DNA from: Hamadaea tsunoensis DSM 44101
GTDB lineage: Bacteria > Actinomycetota > Actinomycetes > Mycobacteriales > Micromonosporaceae
Direction: 5' to 3'
DNA length: 64,000 nucleotides
NCBI RefSeq assembly: GCF_000428945.1
Contig: NZ_AUAX01000004.1
Coordinates: 454,834-518,833 of the forward strand
In this document: positions 40,996 to 50,916 of the stretch, piece after piece
Layout of the letters: the number at the start of each line of letters is the position of its first letter
Position numbering within the stretch: the stretch's first letter is position 1
Program-made: the position numbers and the translations under genes
Notes under the pieces: model-generated
The model's input: only the letters and a program-made list of their open reading frames with translations
What the model was told of the DNA's origin: nothing
Database searches by the model: none

Positions 40996-42378
40996 ATGTC
41001 CGAGGTGCCGACCGACGCCGGCCAGCCGTACGAGTACCGCCGCGTGCCGCTCGTCGAGCCCGACTGGACGCGGCTGCCCGGCTGGCGGGACGTGACGGCC
41101 GCGCAGTGGGAGTCCGCCCAGTGGCAGCGGGTGAACTGCGTGAAGAACGTCCGGCAGCTGCGCGCGGTCCTGGGCGACCTGGTCGACGACCGGTTCTACG
41201 CCGACCTCGAGACCGACCAGCAGAACCTGGCGACGATGTCGATGCTCGTCCCGCCGCAGATGCTCAACACCATGGTCCCGCACGGAGCGCCCGAGGGACA
41301 GACGTACACCGATGCGTTCTATGCCGATCCGGTACGCCGCTACATGATCCCGGTCGCCTCCGACCGGCTCGCCGACTGGCCGTCGCACCCGCACGCCACC
41401 CGCGACTCGCTGCACGAGCACGACATGTGGGTCGCCGAGGGCCTCACCCACCGCTACCCCACCAAGGTCCTCGCCGAGCTGCTGTCGACCTGCCCGCAGT
41501 ACTGCGGCCACTGCACCCGCATGGACCTCGTCGGCAACTCCACCCCCGCGGTCAGCAAGCTCAAGCTGGAGCTCAAGCCGGTCGACCGGTACGACGCGCA
41601 CATCGCGTACCTGAAGGCCCACCCCGGTGTACGCGACGTCGTCGTCTCCGGCGGCGACGTGGCCAACGTGCCGTGGAAGCAGCTCGAGGCGTATCTCATG
41701 CGGCTGCTGGAGATCGAGACGATCCGCGACGTCCGGCTGGCCACGAAGGCGCTGATGGGCCTGCCCCAGCACTGGTTGCAGCCCGACGTCGTCGAGGGCG
41801 TCGAGCGGGTCGCCCGCACCGCCCGCCGCCGCGGCGTCAACCTGGCCATCCACACGCACGTCAACCACGCCAACTCGCTGACGCCGATCGTCGCGAAGGC
41901 CGCCCGCACGATGCTGGAGGTCGGCGTACGCGACGTGCGCAACCAGGGCGTGCTCATGCGCGGGGTCAACGCGCAGACCCACGACCTGCTGGACCTGTGC
42001 TTCGCACTGCAGGGCGAGGCCGGCATCCTGCCGTACTACTTCTACATGTGCGACATGATCCCGCACGCCGAGCACTGGCGGGTCTCGGTCGCGCACGCGC
42101 AGCGCCTGCAGCACGACATCATGGGCTACCTGCCCGGGTACGCGACCCCGCGCATCGTCTGCGACGTCCCGTTCGTCGGCAAGCGGTGGGTGCACATGGT
42201 CACCGAGTACGACCGGGAGAACGGCATCTCGTACTGGACGAAGAACTACCGGACGTCCATCGAGGCCGAGGAGTCCGACGCGCTCACCAAGCGGTACGCG
42301 TACTACGACCCGATCGACACGCTGCCCGAGTCCGGCCGGCGGTGGTGGCGCAAGCAGGCCGAAGAACAGAACGCGTGA
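40996..42378 (+). CDS. kamA: KamA family radical SAM aminomutase (lysine 2,3-aminomutase-like)
   Basis: The enzyme would convert L-lysine to beta-lysine using SAM, PLP and a 4Fe-4S cluster. The 460-residue protein has the cluster motif C166-PQY-C170-GH-C173 and a candidate PLP lysine K396 in DVPFVGKR, where clostridial KAM has PGGGGK. One substrate Asp of KAM is kept (D353 in YMCDMIPH). The other, in the RGVND motif, is Ala326 here (RGVNA), so strict lysine specificity is uncertain. AGGAG before the ATG at 40996 fixes the start. It is divergent from the kdd operon. The 199-bp gap has an AT-rich patch (about 40885-40920) that probably contains promoters, but no riboswitch was recognised. Confidence 0.9.
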   Translation: MSEVPTDAGQPYEYRRVPLVEPDWTRLPGWRDVTAAQWESAQWQRVNCVKNVRQLRAVLGDLVDDRFYADLETDQQNLATMSMLVPPQMLNTMVPHGAPEGQTYTDAFYADPVRRYMIPVASDRLADWPSHPHATRDSLHEHDMWVAEGLTHRYPTKVLAELLSTCPQYCGHCTRMDLVGNSTPAVSKLKLELKPVDRYDAHIAYLKAHPGVRDVVVSGGDVANVPWKQLEAYLMRLLEIETIRDVRLATKALMGLPQHWLQPDVVEGVERVARTARRRGVNLAIHTHVNHANSLTPIVAKAARTMLEVGVRDVRNQGVLMRGVNAQTHDLLDLCFALQGEAGILPYYFYMCDMIPHAEHWRVSVAHAQRLQHDIMGYLPGYATPRIVCDVPFVGKRWVHMVTEYDRENGISYWTKNYRTSIEAEESDALTKRYAYYDPIDTLPESGRRWWRKQAEEQNA

Positions 42379-42380
42379 GC

Positions 42381-42411
42381 AAGAGGGGCGGCCCGGCGGG
42401 CCGCCCCTCTT
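42381..42411. terminator. Bidirectional terminator between kamA and the CGNR gene
   Basis: AAGAGGGGCGGCCC pairs perfectly with GGGCCGCCCCTCTT (14 bp, 3-base loop). It begins two bases after the kamA stop and abuts the CGNR stop. The AAGA/TCTT ends give short U-tracts in both directions. Confidence 0.88.
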
Positions 42412-43059
42412 CTATTCGTCCACCTGTCCCTCCGCCTGGTGGCGGGCGTAGTGCCGGGCGACCCGGGCCCGGTTGCTGCACGACGGCTTGCAGAACTCCT
42501 GCCGCCCGTGCCCCTTCACGAAGTAGCGCACGCAGCGCGGAGCCTGGCAGGCGCGCAGATTCTCCCGGTCGGGACCGGCCAGGAACGCGATCGTCGCCCG
42601 GGCCAGCGCCGCCGTCAACGCGACCACCGGATCGGCCGCGCCGCCCTCCAGTACGCTCGCCGGCCGCTCGTCGTCCCAGTCCAGCCGCACGGTCACGGGG
42701 ACCTGCGCGGCGGCCGTGTTGATCCGGTCGACCGCCTCGGCCAGCGGCAGCAGCCGGTGCGCGTCCGCCCGGCTGGCCGGCCAGGGCCGCACCGCGTACG
42801 CGAACAGGGCCCGGGTTCCGGCGCGTATCGAGAGCACGGCCGCCTGGGCCTCCGCCGACCCCGGTACGCCGTCGAATCCGACCCCCGCGGCCCAGCCCGG
42901 CAGCGCGGCCGGGTCGGCGAGGTCGTCGGCGACACCGCCGTGCCCGTCGTGCCGGATGGTCGACGCGAAGGCGAGCGCCAGCCCCGGCACGGGCGGCTCC
43001 GCGGGCGGCTCCACCGGCGGCTCCACGGTCGATTCCGCGATCGATTCGGACTTGATCAC
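42412..43059 (-). CDS. CGNR zinc-finger family protein (ABATE domain), putative regulator
   Basis: The 215-residue protein has an N-terminal ABATE-like stress-sensing domain and a C-terminal treble-clef finger: LRACQAPRCVRYFVKGHGRQ, then EFCKPSCSNRARVARHY. The eponymous CGNR tetrad reads CSNR here. The four zinc cysteines are present. CGNR proteins are proposed DNA-binding regulators. A 29-bp dyad lies in the 73-bp gap to the divergent phosphoesterase-lysE unit, which it probably controls. The start is a GTG at 43059 with a weak ribosome site. Confidence 0.87.
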   Translation of the reverse strand: MIKSESIAESTVEPPVEPPAEPPVPGLALAFASTIRHDGHGGVADDLADPAALPGWAAGVGFDGVPGSAEAQAAVLSIRAGTRALFAYAVRPWPASRADAHRLLPLAEAVDRINTAAAQVPVTVRLDWDDERPASVLEGGAADPVVALTAALARATIAFLAGPDRENLRACQAPRCVRYFVKGHGRQEFCKPSCSNRARVARHYARHQAEGQVDE

Positions 43060-43083
43060 GGGACCGAGGATACGCTACGGTCC

Positions 43084-43112
43084 CTAACGGCAAATGCATT
43101 CTTTACCGTTAG
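43084..43112. promoter_or_regulatory. 29-bp operator-like dyad in the CGNR divergent region
   Basis: CTAACGGCAAA and TTTACCGTTAG are inverted arms (10 of 11 pairs match) around a 7-base centre. It lies between the divergent starts at 43059 and 43133, and its AT-rich character stands out from the surroundings. Confidence 0.75.
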
Positions 43113-43132
43113 TCACCCCACAGGAGATCCCG

Positions 43133-43855
43133 ATGCTGCTGGCCCAGATCAGCGACCTGCACCTCGACGGCACCGAGCGCGCGACGGAGCGCGCCCGGCG
43201 GACCATGGCGTACCTGCGCCGCCTGCCGATCGACGCGCTGCTCGTCACGGGCGACATCGCCGACACCGGTTCCCCGGCCGAGTACGAGGAGGCGGCCGCG
43301 CTGTTCGACCTGCCGTTCCCCGTCCTGCACTGCCCGGGCAACCACGACGCGCGGCCGGCGTACCGGAAGGGGCTGCTGAACGAGGCGGCGAGCGACGCGC
43401 CGGTCAACAGCGCGCACCGCGTGGGCGACGCGCTCATCCTCATGATCGACGCGTCGATCCCGGGCGAGGATCCCGGCTTCCTCGCCCCCGAGACCCTGTC
43501 CTGGCTGGACGAGCAGCTCGCCGCGGCCGACGGGCCCGCGCTGCTGGCCTTCCACCAGCCGCCGGTGAAGGTGGGCCACCCGATCCCCGACGGCAGCACC
43601 CTGCAGAACGCCGCCGACCTCGACCGGATCCTCGACAACCACCCGCACGTCGCGGCGATCCTCACCGGACACGCCCACACCGCCGCCGCCACGACCTACC
43701 ACGGCCGCCCGCTGATCGTCTCCCCCGCCGTGACCTGGACGCTGCGCCTGCCGTTCGAAGGCGAAGGCCTGGCCGACCTCGACGCCGACCCGGCCGTCGC
43801 CTTCCACCTGCTCGACGGCGACCAGCTCATCACCCACTTCCGCATCGTCCGATGA
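43133..43855 (+). CDS. Metallophosphoesterase, CpdA-like (class III)
   Basis: The 240-residue protein has all the calcineurin-type metal motifs: ISDLHLDG, VTGDIADTG, CPGNHDARP, AFHQPPV and ILTGHAHTA. The arrangement resembles class III cyclic nucleotide phosphodiesterases such as CpdA, though actinobacterial members often prefer 2',3'-cyclic nucleotides or phospholipids. AGGAG supports the ATG at 43133. Its stop overlaps the LysE gene start (ATGA). It is preceded by the CGNR operator. Confidence 0.9.
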   Translation: MLLAQISDLHLDGTERATERARRTMAYLRRLPIDALLVTGDIADTGSPAEYEEAAALFDLPFPVLHCPGNHDARPAYRKGLLNEAASDAPVNSAHRVGDALILMIDASIPGEDPGFLAPETLSWLDEQLAAADGPALLAFHQPPVKVGHPIPDGSTLQNAADLDRILDNHPHVAAILTGHAHTAAATTYHGRPLIVSPAVTWTLRLPFEGEGLADLDADPAVAFHLLDGDQLITHFRIVR

Positions 43856-44445
43856 GGAACGTCGCCGGCTTCCTGCTGGCCGTCCTGCCCGTCATCGCCA
43901 CCCCCGGCGCCAGCCTCGCCCTGCTCACGCAGCGCGTGGCGCCGGGCGGCGCGCGGCACGGCCTGCCGGTCATCCTCGGCACCGTCACCGGCCTCTACCT
44001 GCACGCCACCCTCGCCGTCGCCGGCCTCTCCGCGATCGTCATGCGTTCCAGCGAACTCTTCTCCGCCGTACGCGTCGCCGGCGCGATCTACCTCGTCGCG
44101 CTGGGCCTGTGGACCCTGCGTACGCCCCGGCCAGCCCCTCGCGCGCGGTGGCGGCCACGGGGCGCGTACCCGCAGGCGTTGCTGGGCAACGTGCTCAACC
44201 CGAAGGCCGCCTCGATCTACCTGACCCTCGTTCCGCAGTTCGTCGACCCGCGCCGGCCGCTCGGACCGCAGATCTTCCTCCTGGCCACGGCGCACGCGCT
44301 GCTCATCGCGGTCTGGCTGCTCGGCTGGACGGCGGTCATCGTCCGCGTCGGCCACGCGATCCGCTCGGCGACCTTCACCGTCTGGGTACGCCGCACGACC
44401 GCCGCGATCCTCATCGTCCTGGGCCTCCGCGCCGCCACCACCTGA
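43852..44445 (+). CDS. LysE/RhtB family amino acid exporter
   Basis: The 197-residue, six-helix protein begins FLLAVLPVIATPGASLALLT and carries the GNVLNPKAASIYLTLVPQFV motif conserved in LysE/RhtB exporters. It exports amino acids or related amines by proton antiport. It is translationally coupled to the phosphoesterase and lies close to the lysine degradation locus, though under a different regulator, so lysine itself is not assured as substrate. Confidence 0.88.
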   Translation: MRNVAGFLLAVLPVIATPGASLALLTQRVAPGGARHGLPVILGTVTGLYLHATLAVAGLSAIVMRSSELFSAVRVAGAIYLVALGLWTLRTPRPAPRARWRPRGAYPQALLGNVLNPKAASIYLTLVPQFVDPRRPLGPQIFLLATAHALLIAVWLLGWTAVIVRVGHAIRSATFTVWVRRTTAAILIVLGLRAATT

Positions 44446-44590
44446 CGTGTCATGGTGAGGGCGACTGGGCGACGGTGGACGATGCGTCGCCCCACTCACC
44501 TGGCAGTGGAGGCCCCAGGGCCGGAACGGTCTCCCGCGGGAGGAGCGGAGGTGAGATCGACGAACCCGGGACATGAATTCGATCTTGAAT

Positions 44591-45484
44591 CTAGGACCTG
44601 CGGATGGCGGCGGCGATGAACTCGTCGGCCTTGGGGTCGGGGTCGTTCTCCACCATGGAGACGGCGTTGACCAGGTCGTGGTAGGGGTTCCAGGAGTCGC
44701 GGCCGGTCACCGACAGCCAGAGATCGAGGAACCGGTCCGCCACCGACATGTCGAACTGGTAGCAGAGGTTGATCCGGCAGTGCGCGACGTCCTCCTCGGC
44801 CGGACCGACGCAGGACGACACCCAGTCCACGACTCCGGTGATCTCGCCGTCCGTCCACAGGAGATTGCCCGGGTGGTAGTCGCGGTGCACGAAGACCCGC
44901 TCGAACTCCGGCCGCGGCCCCTCGTACGCGGACAACGCCGCCTGCCACGCGGAAGGATGGCGGGACCACGGCGGCGGGAACGGGATCTCGGGTCCGTAGG
45001 GCGCCCACTCGGCCAGCCCCGCGTCGGCCGGTACGCGGACACCGTGGATGACCGGCAGCAGCTCGGCCAGCCGCCGCAGCCACGATTCGAGGTCGTCGGG
45101 ATGCCACACGACCGAGCCCGGCACGCTCGTCATGACCGTCGTCGGTACGCCCGTCTCCGCGCCCAGCGGATCAGCCGCGAGCAGGTGCGGGGCCGGGATG
45201 GCCGGGTGCCCGGTCAGGAAGCGCAGCACGTGGGCCTCGTTGACGGGGATCTCTGGTTCGTCGCGTACCCAGTCGCGGACGTAGCGGCGCAGCACGACCG
45301 GTTCGCGGCCGCCGGCCAGGAAGAGGCGGTGCACCGCCGCGGAGCGGCCGCCTTCGAGCGGCTCGACCTGCTCGACGCGGGCACCGAGCTGCTGCTCGAC
45401 CCAGGCCAGCGCGTCGGCGGGCGGCCGGCCGCGCAGTACCCGATGCAGCTCGTCCTCGATCCCGAACCCGTACGCGACCGTCAC
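44591..45484 (-). CDS. Aminoglycoside phosphotransferase (APH) family kinase
   Basis: The 297-residue protein has the APH/ChoK fold with Brenner motif FVHRDYHPGNLLW (catalytic Asp and Asn) and the metal-binding ITGVVDWVSS. The N-lobe includes RVEQVEPLEGGRSAAVHRLFL. Family members phosphorylate aminoglycosides, sugars or amino alcohols, and nothing here shows a resistance role. The GTG at 45484 is chosen because in-frame starts further upstream would translate the palindromic repeat. The 145 bp downstream (44446-44590) hold nothing recognisable. Confidence 0.83.
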   Translation of the reverse strand: MTVAYGFGIEDELHRVLRGRPPADALAWVEQQLGARVEQVEPLEGGRSAAVHRLFLAGGREPVVLRRYVRDWVRDEPEIPVNEAHVLRFLTGHPAIPAPHLLAADPLGAETGVPTTVMTSVPGSVVWHPDDLESWLRRLAELLPVIHGVRVPADAGLAEWAPYGPEIPFPPPWSRHPSAWQAALSAYEGPRPEFERVFVHRDYHPGNLLWTDGEITGVVDWVSSCVGPAEEDVAHCRINLCYQFDMSVADRFLDLWLSVTGRDSWNPYHDLVNAVSMVENDPDPKADEFIAAAIRRS

Positions 45485-45532
45485 GCCCTGGATCGTAGGC
45501 GCCACCCCCGCGCTCGGCCGGTCCAGGCACGG

Positions 45533-45613
45533 CATGATCCCGTTTGGATCAGGGAAATCACCCGAATCTTGGGCCAAGATTACGTGCGAAAACCTGATCC
45601 AAACGGGATCTTG
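45533..45613 (+). repeat. 81-bp palindromic element, copy D
   Basis: The arms begin CATGATCCCGTTTGG and end CCAAACGGGATCTTG, so one terminal base pair is mismatched (position 3 T, position 79 T). It lies 42 bases past the stop codon of the gene at 45656-46267, which reads toward it. Confidence 0.93.
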
Positions 45614-45655
45614 GACCGGGCGGTGGGGCGGGGTGGGACGGACGTGGGAATGGGG

Positions 45656-46267
45656 TCAGCGGCGGCGCCAGTAGCCGCCGACTTCGTGGCCGTCGCGCTG
45701 ATGCGGCGGCACCCAGACCTGGCCGTCGGTGCCGATCGTCAGCGCCCTGGCCCCCGGCGGGCCGCCCGGCGTCCGGTGCACGTAGCCGCGGTTGACCAGC
45801 GACGCGCGCAGTTCGGGCAGCCGGCGCAGCCAGTAGTCGTCGCCGGCCCGGGCGAACGTGTCGACCACGGCGGCCGGGTCGACGTGGTCGTACGCGAGTC
45901 CGAGCAGGATCAGACCCTCTTCGACCCGCAGCGGCGTCAGGCGTTCCACCGCGGCCAGGTCGCCGAAGAGCGGCGGGAGTTCGGCGGCGGTCGCGTACGG
46001 CAGGGCGGCCAGGACGCGCGCGACCGCGTCGTCCAGCGATTCGACCGGGAGACCGCACACCGTCGAGGGCTCGCGCAGCAGCGGATCGCCCTCGGCCGCG
46101 AAGGTCAGCTCGTCGCAGACCCGATGGCGCAGCAACGCGACCAGGGCGCTGCGCCCCGCCACGATCGGCCGCTCCCCCGTCTCGTCCGGCGTCGCGGCCA
46201 GCACCCGCCACCGGCGCGCCTGCTCGATGGTCAGCACGTCGCGCAGCCACGGCGGGAGGCGGTCCAT
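45656..46267 (-). CDS. Uncharacterised protein coupled to an HTH gene
   Basis: I do not recognise this 203-residue soluble protein. It starts MDRLPPWLRDVLTIEQARRW, has no membrane segment or signal peptide, and is Leu/Ala-rich and helical. A short C-terminal basic region contains VNRGYVHRTPGGPPGARAL and ends GGYWRRR. Its ATG overlaps the stop codon of the upstream HTH gene by one base (TGATG), so the two products are probably made together and may interact. It is too long and not toxin-like enough to call a toxin-antitoxin pair. Confidence 0.65.
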   Translation of the reverse strand: MDRLPPWLRDVLTIEQARRWRVLAATPDETGERPIVAGRSALVALLRHRVCDELTFAAEGDPLLREPSTVCGLPVESLDDAVARVLAALPYATAAELPPLFGDLAAVERLTPLRVEEGLILLGLAYDHVDPAAVVDTFARAGDDYWLRRLPELRASLVNRGYVHRTPGGPPGARALTIGTDGQVWVPPHQRDGHEVGGYWRRR

Positions 46268-46695
46268 CAGGCGGCCTCCGCGTCCGGCACCGGCTGGCGT
46301 ACCTGGCGGACGGACGGGCGCAGCTCCAGCCACCGCGGGTGCAGCACATCCACGTGGAACACCGCGTCGCGTACCACCACGAGCCCGTCGGCCACCAGCG
46401 CCTTCAGCGCCGCACTGGCGGTCGCCGGGGCCAGACCGCAGGCCACCGCGACCGCCCGCGCCGACACCAGGCCGTGCGGCCGCAATGACAGTTCCGCGAG
46501 TACGCGCATCTGCGCCCTCGGCAGCGGCCCGCCGACGTCCACGCCCAGCTCGGCCGCCAGCCGCTCGAAGTCGGGGCCGGAGAACAGCCACTGGCCGGCG
46601 GCGATCCGGCCGACCCCGAGCCGCCGCGCGGCGGAGACGACCCGCCGCCGGGAGGTGCCCAGACGACGGGCGACCTGCTCAGGAGTGTTGTTCAT
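46267..46695 (-). CDS. Double helix-turn-helix DNA-binding protein
   Basis: The 142-residue protein has two HTH-like segments: TPEQVARRLGTSRRRVVSAA near the start and a winged-helix region in the middle (SARAVAVACGLAPATASAAL, then KALVADGLVVV) resembling MarR/ArsR-type dimeric regulators. No ligand or metal motif is visible. It is translationally coupled to the unknown 203-residue protein. ATG 46695 is preferred over an in-frame ATG at 46722, giving a compact N-terminal HTH. Confidence 0.72.
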   Translation of the reverse strand: MNNTPEQVARRLGTSRRRVVSAARRLGVGRIAAGQWLFSGPDFERLAAELGVDVGGPLPRAQMRVLAELSLRPHGLVSARAVAVACGLAPATASAALKALVADGLVVVRDAVFHVDVLHPRWLELRPSVRQVRQPVPDAEAA

Positions 46696-46795
46696 CCTGC
46701 ACACCCTAAGGCGGGCGGGCAAATCACCGCAGTCCCCGAAATGACAGCGGGCTGCCGCGGTCGGGTCGGCCGCGGCAGCCGGACAGCCCAGTCAC

Positions 46796-47062
46796 TCACG
46801 GACGGGGCGGCACGATGTCCCGCCGCTCCTCCACCTCGTACTCGGCCGGCTGGGCCGGGTACGCGTTCGGCGCGGGCTGCGTCACGACCCGGGTCGTCCG
46901 GCGGCTGTTCCAGACCGTCATCGTCAGGATGAGGCCGACCGCGCCGGCGGCCATGAGGATCCAGCCGACCACGTCGAGGTCCAGCCACCCGACGTGGACG
47001 TCGAGGGCGAAGGTCAGGATCGCACCGAGCGCGATCAGGAAGATGCTGGCTCCGATACCCAC
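46796..47062 (-). CDS. DUF6458 family small membrane protein
   Basis: The 88-residue protein begins MGIGASIFLIALGAILTFAL and has a second helix VVGWILMAAGAVGLILTMTV, the two-helix DUF6458 signature seen across actinomycetes. The cytosolic tail (SRRTTRVVTQPAPNAYP and onward) is Pro-rich and ends in acidic and basic residues. The start is a GTG at 47062 with AGGAG seven bases upstream. Function is unknown. Confidence 0.85.
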   Translation of the reverse strand: MGIGASIFLIALGAILTFALDVHVGWLDLDVVGWILMAAGAVGLILTMTVWNSRRTTRVVTQPAPNAYPAQPAEYEVEERRDIVPPRP

Positions 47063-47195
47063 GGCAAGTCTCCTTTGAGGGGGTCCTCTTCTGCCGGTGC
47101 CTCTACCCGATCCGGTCGGCTCTCACACCCCGTAGAGCGTCCTAGGAAACTGATCCATCCGGGTGAACCCCCGCAATCCTGGTTCACTGGTACGC

Positions 47196-47759
47196 ATGCG
47201 GGAGATCGTCCTCGTCCGGCACGGAGAGACCGAATGGTCCGCCGCCGGCCGGCACACGTCCGTCACCGACCTCGACCTGACCCCGGACGGGGAACGCCGG
47301 GCGGCACTGCTTGCCGGCCGCCTGGCCGGCCGCTCCTTCGGACTCGTGCTGTGCTCTCCGCGTACGCGTGCGCAGCGAACGGCCGTGCTCGCGGGCCTGG
47401 CGCCGGTGGTCACCGACGGCGACCTGGCGGAGTGGAACTACGGCGACTACGAGGGCCTGACCACCGCGCAGATCCGCGAGCACGACCCGGCCTGGACGAT
47501 CTGGAGCGGCACGACGCCCGGCGGCGAGACGGCGGCGCAGGTGGCGACGCGGGCCGACCGGGTCCTCGACCGCGTACGCCCGGTGCTGTCCTCGGCGGAC
47601 GTCTGCCTGGTGGCGCACGGGCACTTCCTGCGCGTGGTGACGGCGCGCTGGCTGGGCCTGCCGCCGCGGGACGGGGCGCTGTTCAAGCTGGAGACGGCGA
47701 CGCTGAGCGTGCTCGGCTACGAGCGCGACACCCCGACCCTCCTGCAGTGGAACGCGTAG
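47196..47759 (+). CDS. Histidine phosphatase family protein
   Basis: The 187-residue protein has the phosphoglycerate-mutase-like RHGETEWSA motif with catalytic His, CSPRTRAQRTAVLAG, and the second active-site His in LVAHGHFLRVVTARW. It resembles small broad-specificity acid phosphatases of the CobC/GpmB group. Substrate is unknown. ATG 47196 sits directly before the conserved REIVLVRHGE. Confidence 0.9.
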   Translation: MREIVLVRHGETEWSAAGRHTSVTDLDLTPDGERRAALLAGRLAGRSFGLVLCSPRTRAQRTAVLAGLAPVVTDGDLAEWNYGDYEGLTTAQIREHDPAWTIWSGTTPGGETAAQVATRADRVLDRVRPVLSSADVCLVAHGHFLRVVTARWLGLPPRDGALFKLETATLSVLGYERDTPTLLQWNA

Positions 47760-47847
47760 CCCCTCGGCGGCTCAGCCGGTCAGGATTCGAGAAGCCCGTA
47801 CGCCGGCCGCCCGTTTAGCATCGGGGCACGTGACGGATGGAGAAGCG

Positions 47848-50250
<2,403 letters not shown>

Positions 50251-50276
50251 CCCCCGCCACGTCTCGTTGCGGCGGC

Positions 50277-50357
50277 CATGATCCCGTTTGGATCAGGGAA
50301 ATCACCCGAATCTTGGGCCAAGATTACGTGGATATACCTGATCCAAACGGGATCATG
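50277..50357 (+). repeat. 81-bp palindromic element, copy E
   Basis: The arms begin CATGATCCCGTTTGG and end CCAAACGGGATCATG with perfect end pairing. The AATCTTGGGCCAAGATT dyad sits at the centre. It lies between convergent stop codons of the UvrA-like gene (26 bp away) and the Lrp gene (61 bp away). Confidence 0.93.
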
Positions 50358-50418
50358 GCGAGCCGGCAGCCCGGCCGGGCCGGGTCAGGCGGGGTAGCGG
50401 ATCGGGCGCGGTAGCGGG

Positions 50419-50916
50419 TCAGCCGACGGCCGGGGGACGCTGCTCGAACGGGGTCGACAGCACCACCGTGGTCCGCGTGATCACGTTGGCGGCCGTGCGG
50501 ATCTCGGCGAGCAGCTTCTCCAGCTCGCTCGGCGACGCGACGCGTACCAGGAGCAGGTAGAAGTCCTCCCCCGCGACCGACCAGCACGAGTCGATCTGGG
50601 GCAGGTGCGCCAGCCGCTCCGGCGCGTCGTCGGGCTGCGCGGCGTCGAACGGCCGGATGGCGATCAGCGCCGTCAGCGGCAGGCCGATCTCCTCGAAGTT
50701 CACCTTCGCCGCGTACCCGGTGATGATGCCGCGCTGCTCCAGCCGGCGTACCCGCTGGTGCACGGCGGACACGGACAGGCCGACCTTCTCCGCGAGGTCC
50801 GTATAGGACATGCGGCCGTCCGCGGTCAGGGCCGCGACGATGGCCCGGTCGGTCTCCTCCACGGCCGAAACGATAGTGGTCCGGGGCACGGAGGCGCCAG
50901 CGCCCGCCTGCGTCAT
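50419..50916 (-). CDS. Lrp/AsnC family transcriptional regulator
   Basis: The 165-residue protein has an HTH (VEETDRAIVAALTADGRMSY, then VGLSVSAVHQRVRRLEQRGI) and a C-terminal RAM ligand domain (EDFYLLLVRVASPSELEKLL). Members respond to amino acids. Its ATG at 50916 overlaps the stop of the alcohol dehydrogenase gene (ATGA), so the two are cotranscribed, and it may regulate that gene. Confidence 0.92.
   Translation of the reverse strand: MTQAGAGASVPRTTIVSAVEETDRAIVAALTADGRMSYTDLAEKVGLSVSAVHQRVRRLEQRGIITGYAAKVNFEEIGLPLTALIAIRPFDAAQPDDAPERLAHLPQIDSCWSVAGEDFYLLLVRVASPSELEKLLAEIRTAANVITRTTVVLSTPFEQRPPAVG

Noticed and set aside
45485..45577. Longer start for the APH-like kinase
   Set aside because: The extra residues come from the 81-bp element. 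The GTG at 45484 gives a normal N-terminus.
45656..46695. Toxin-antitoxin system
   Set aside because: The partner is 203 residues long, lacks toxin motifs, and no conserved TA family could be recognised.
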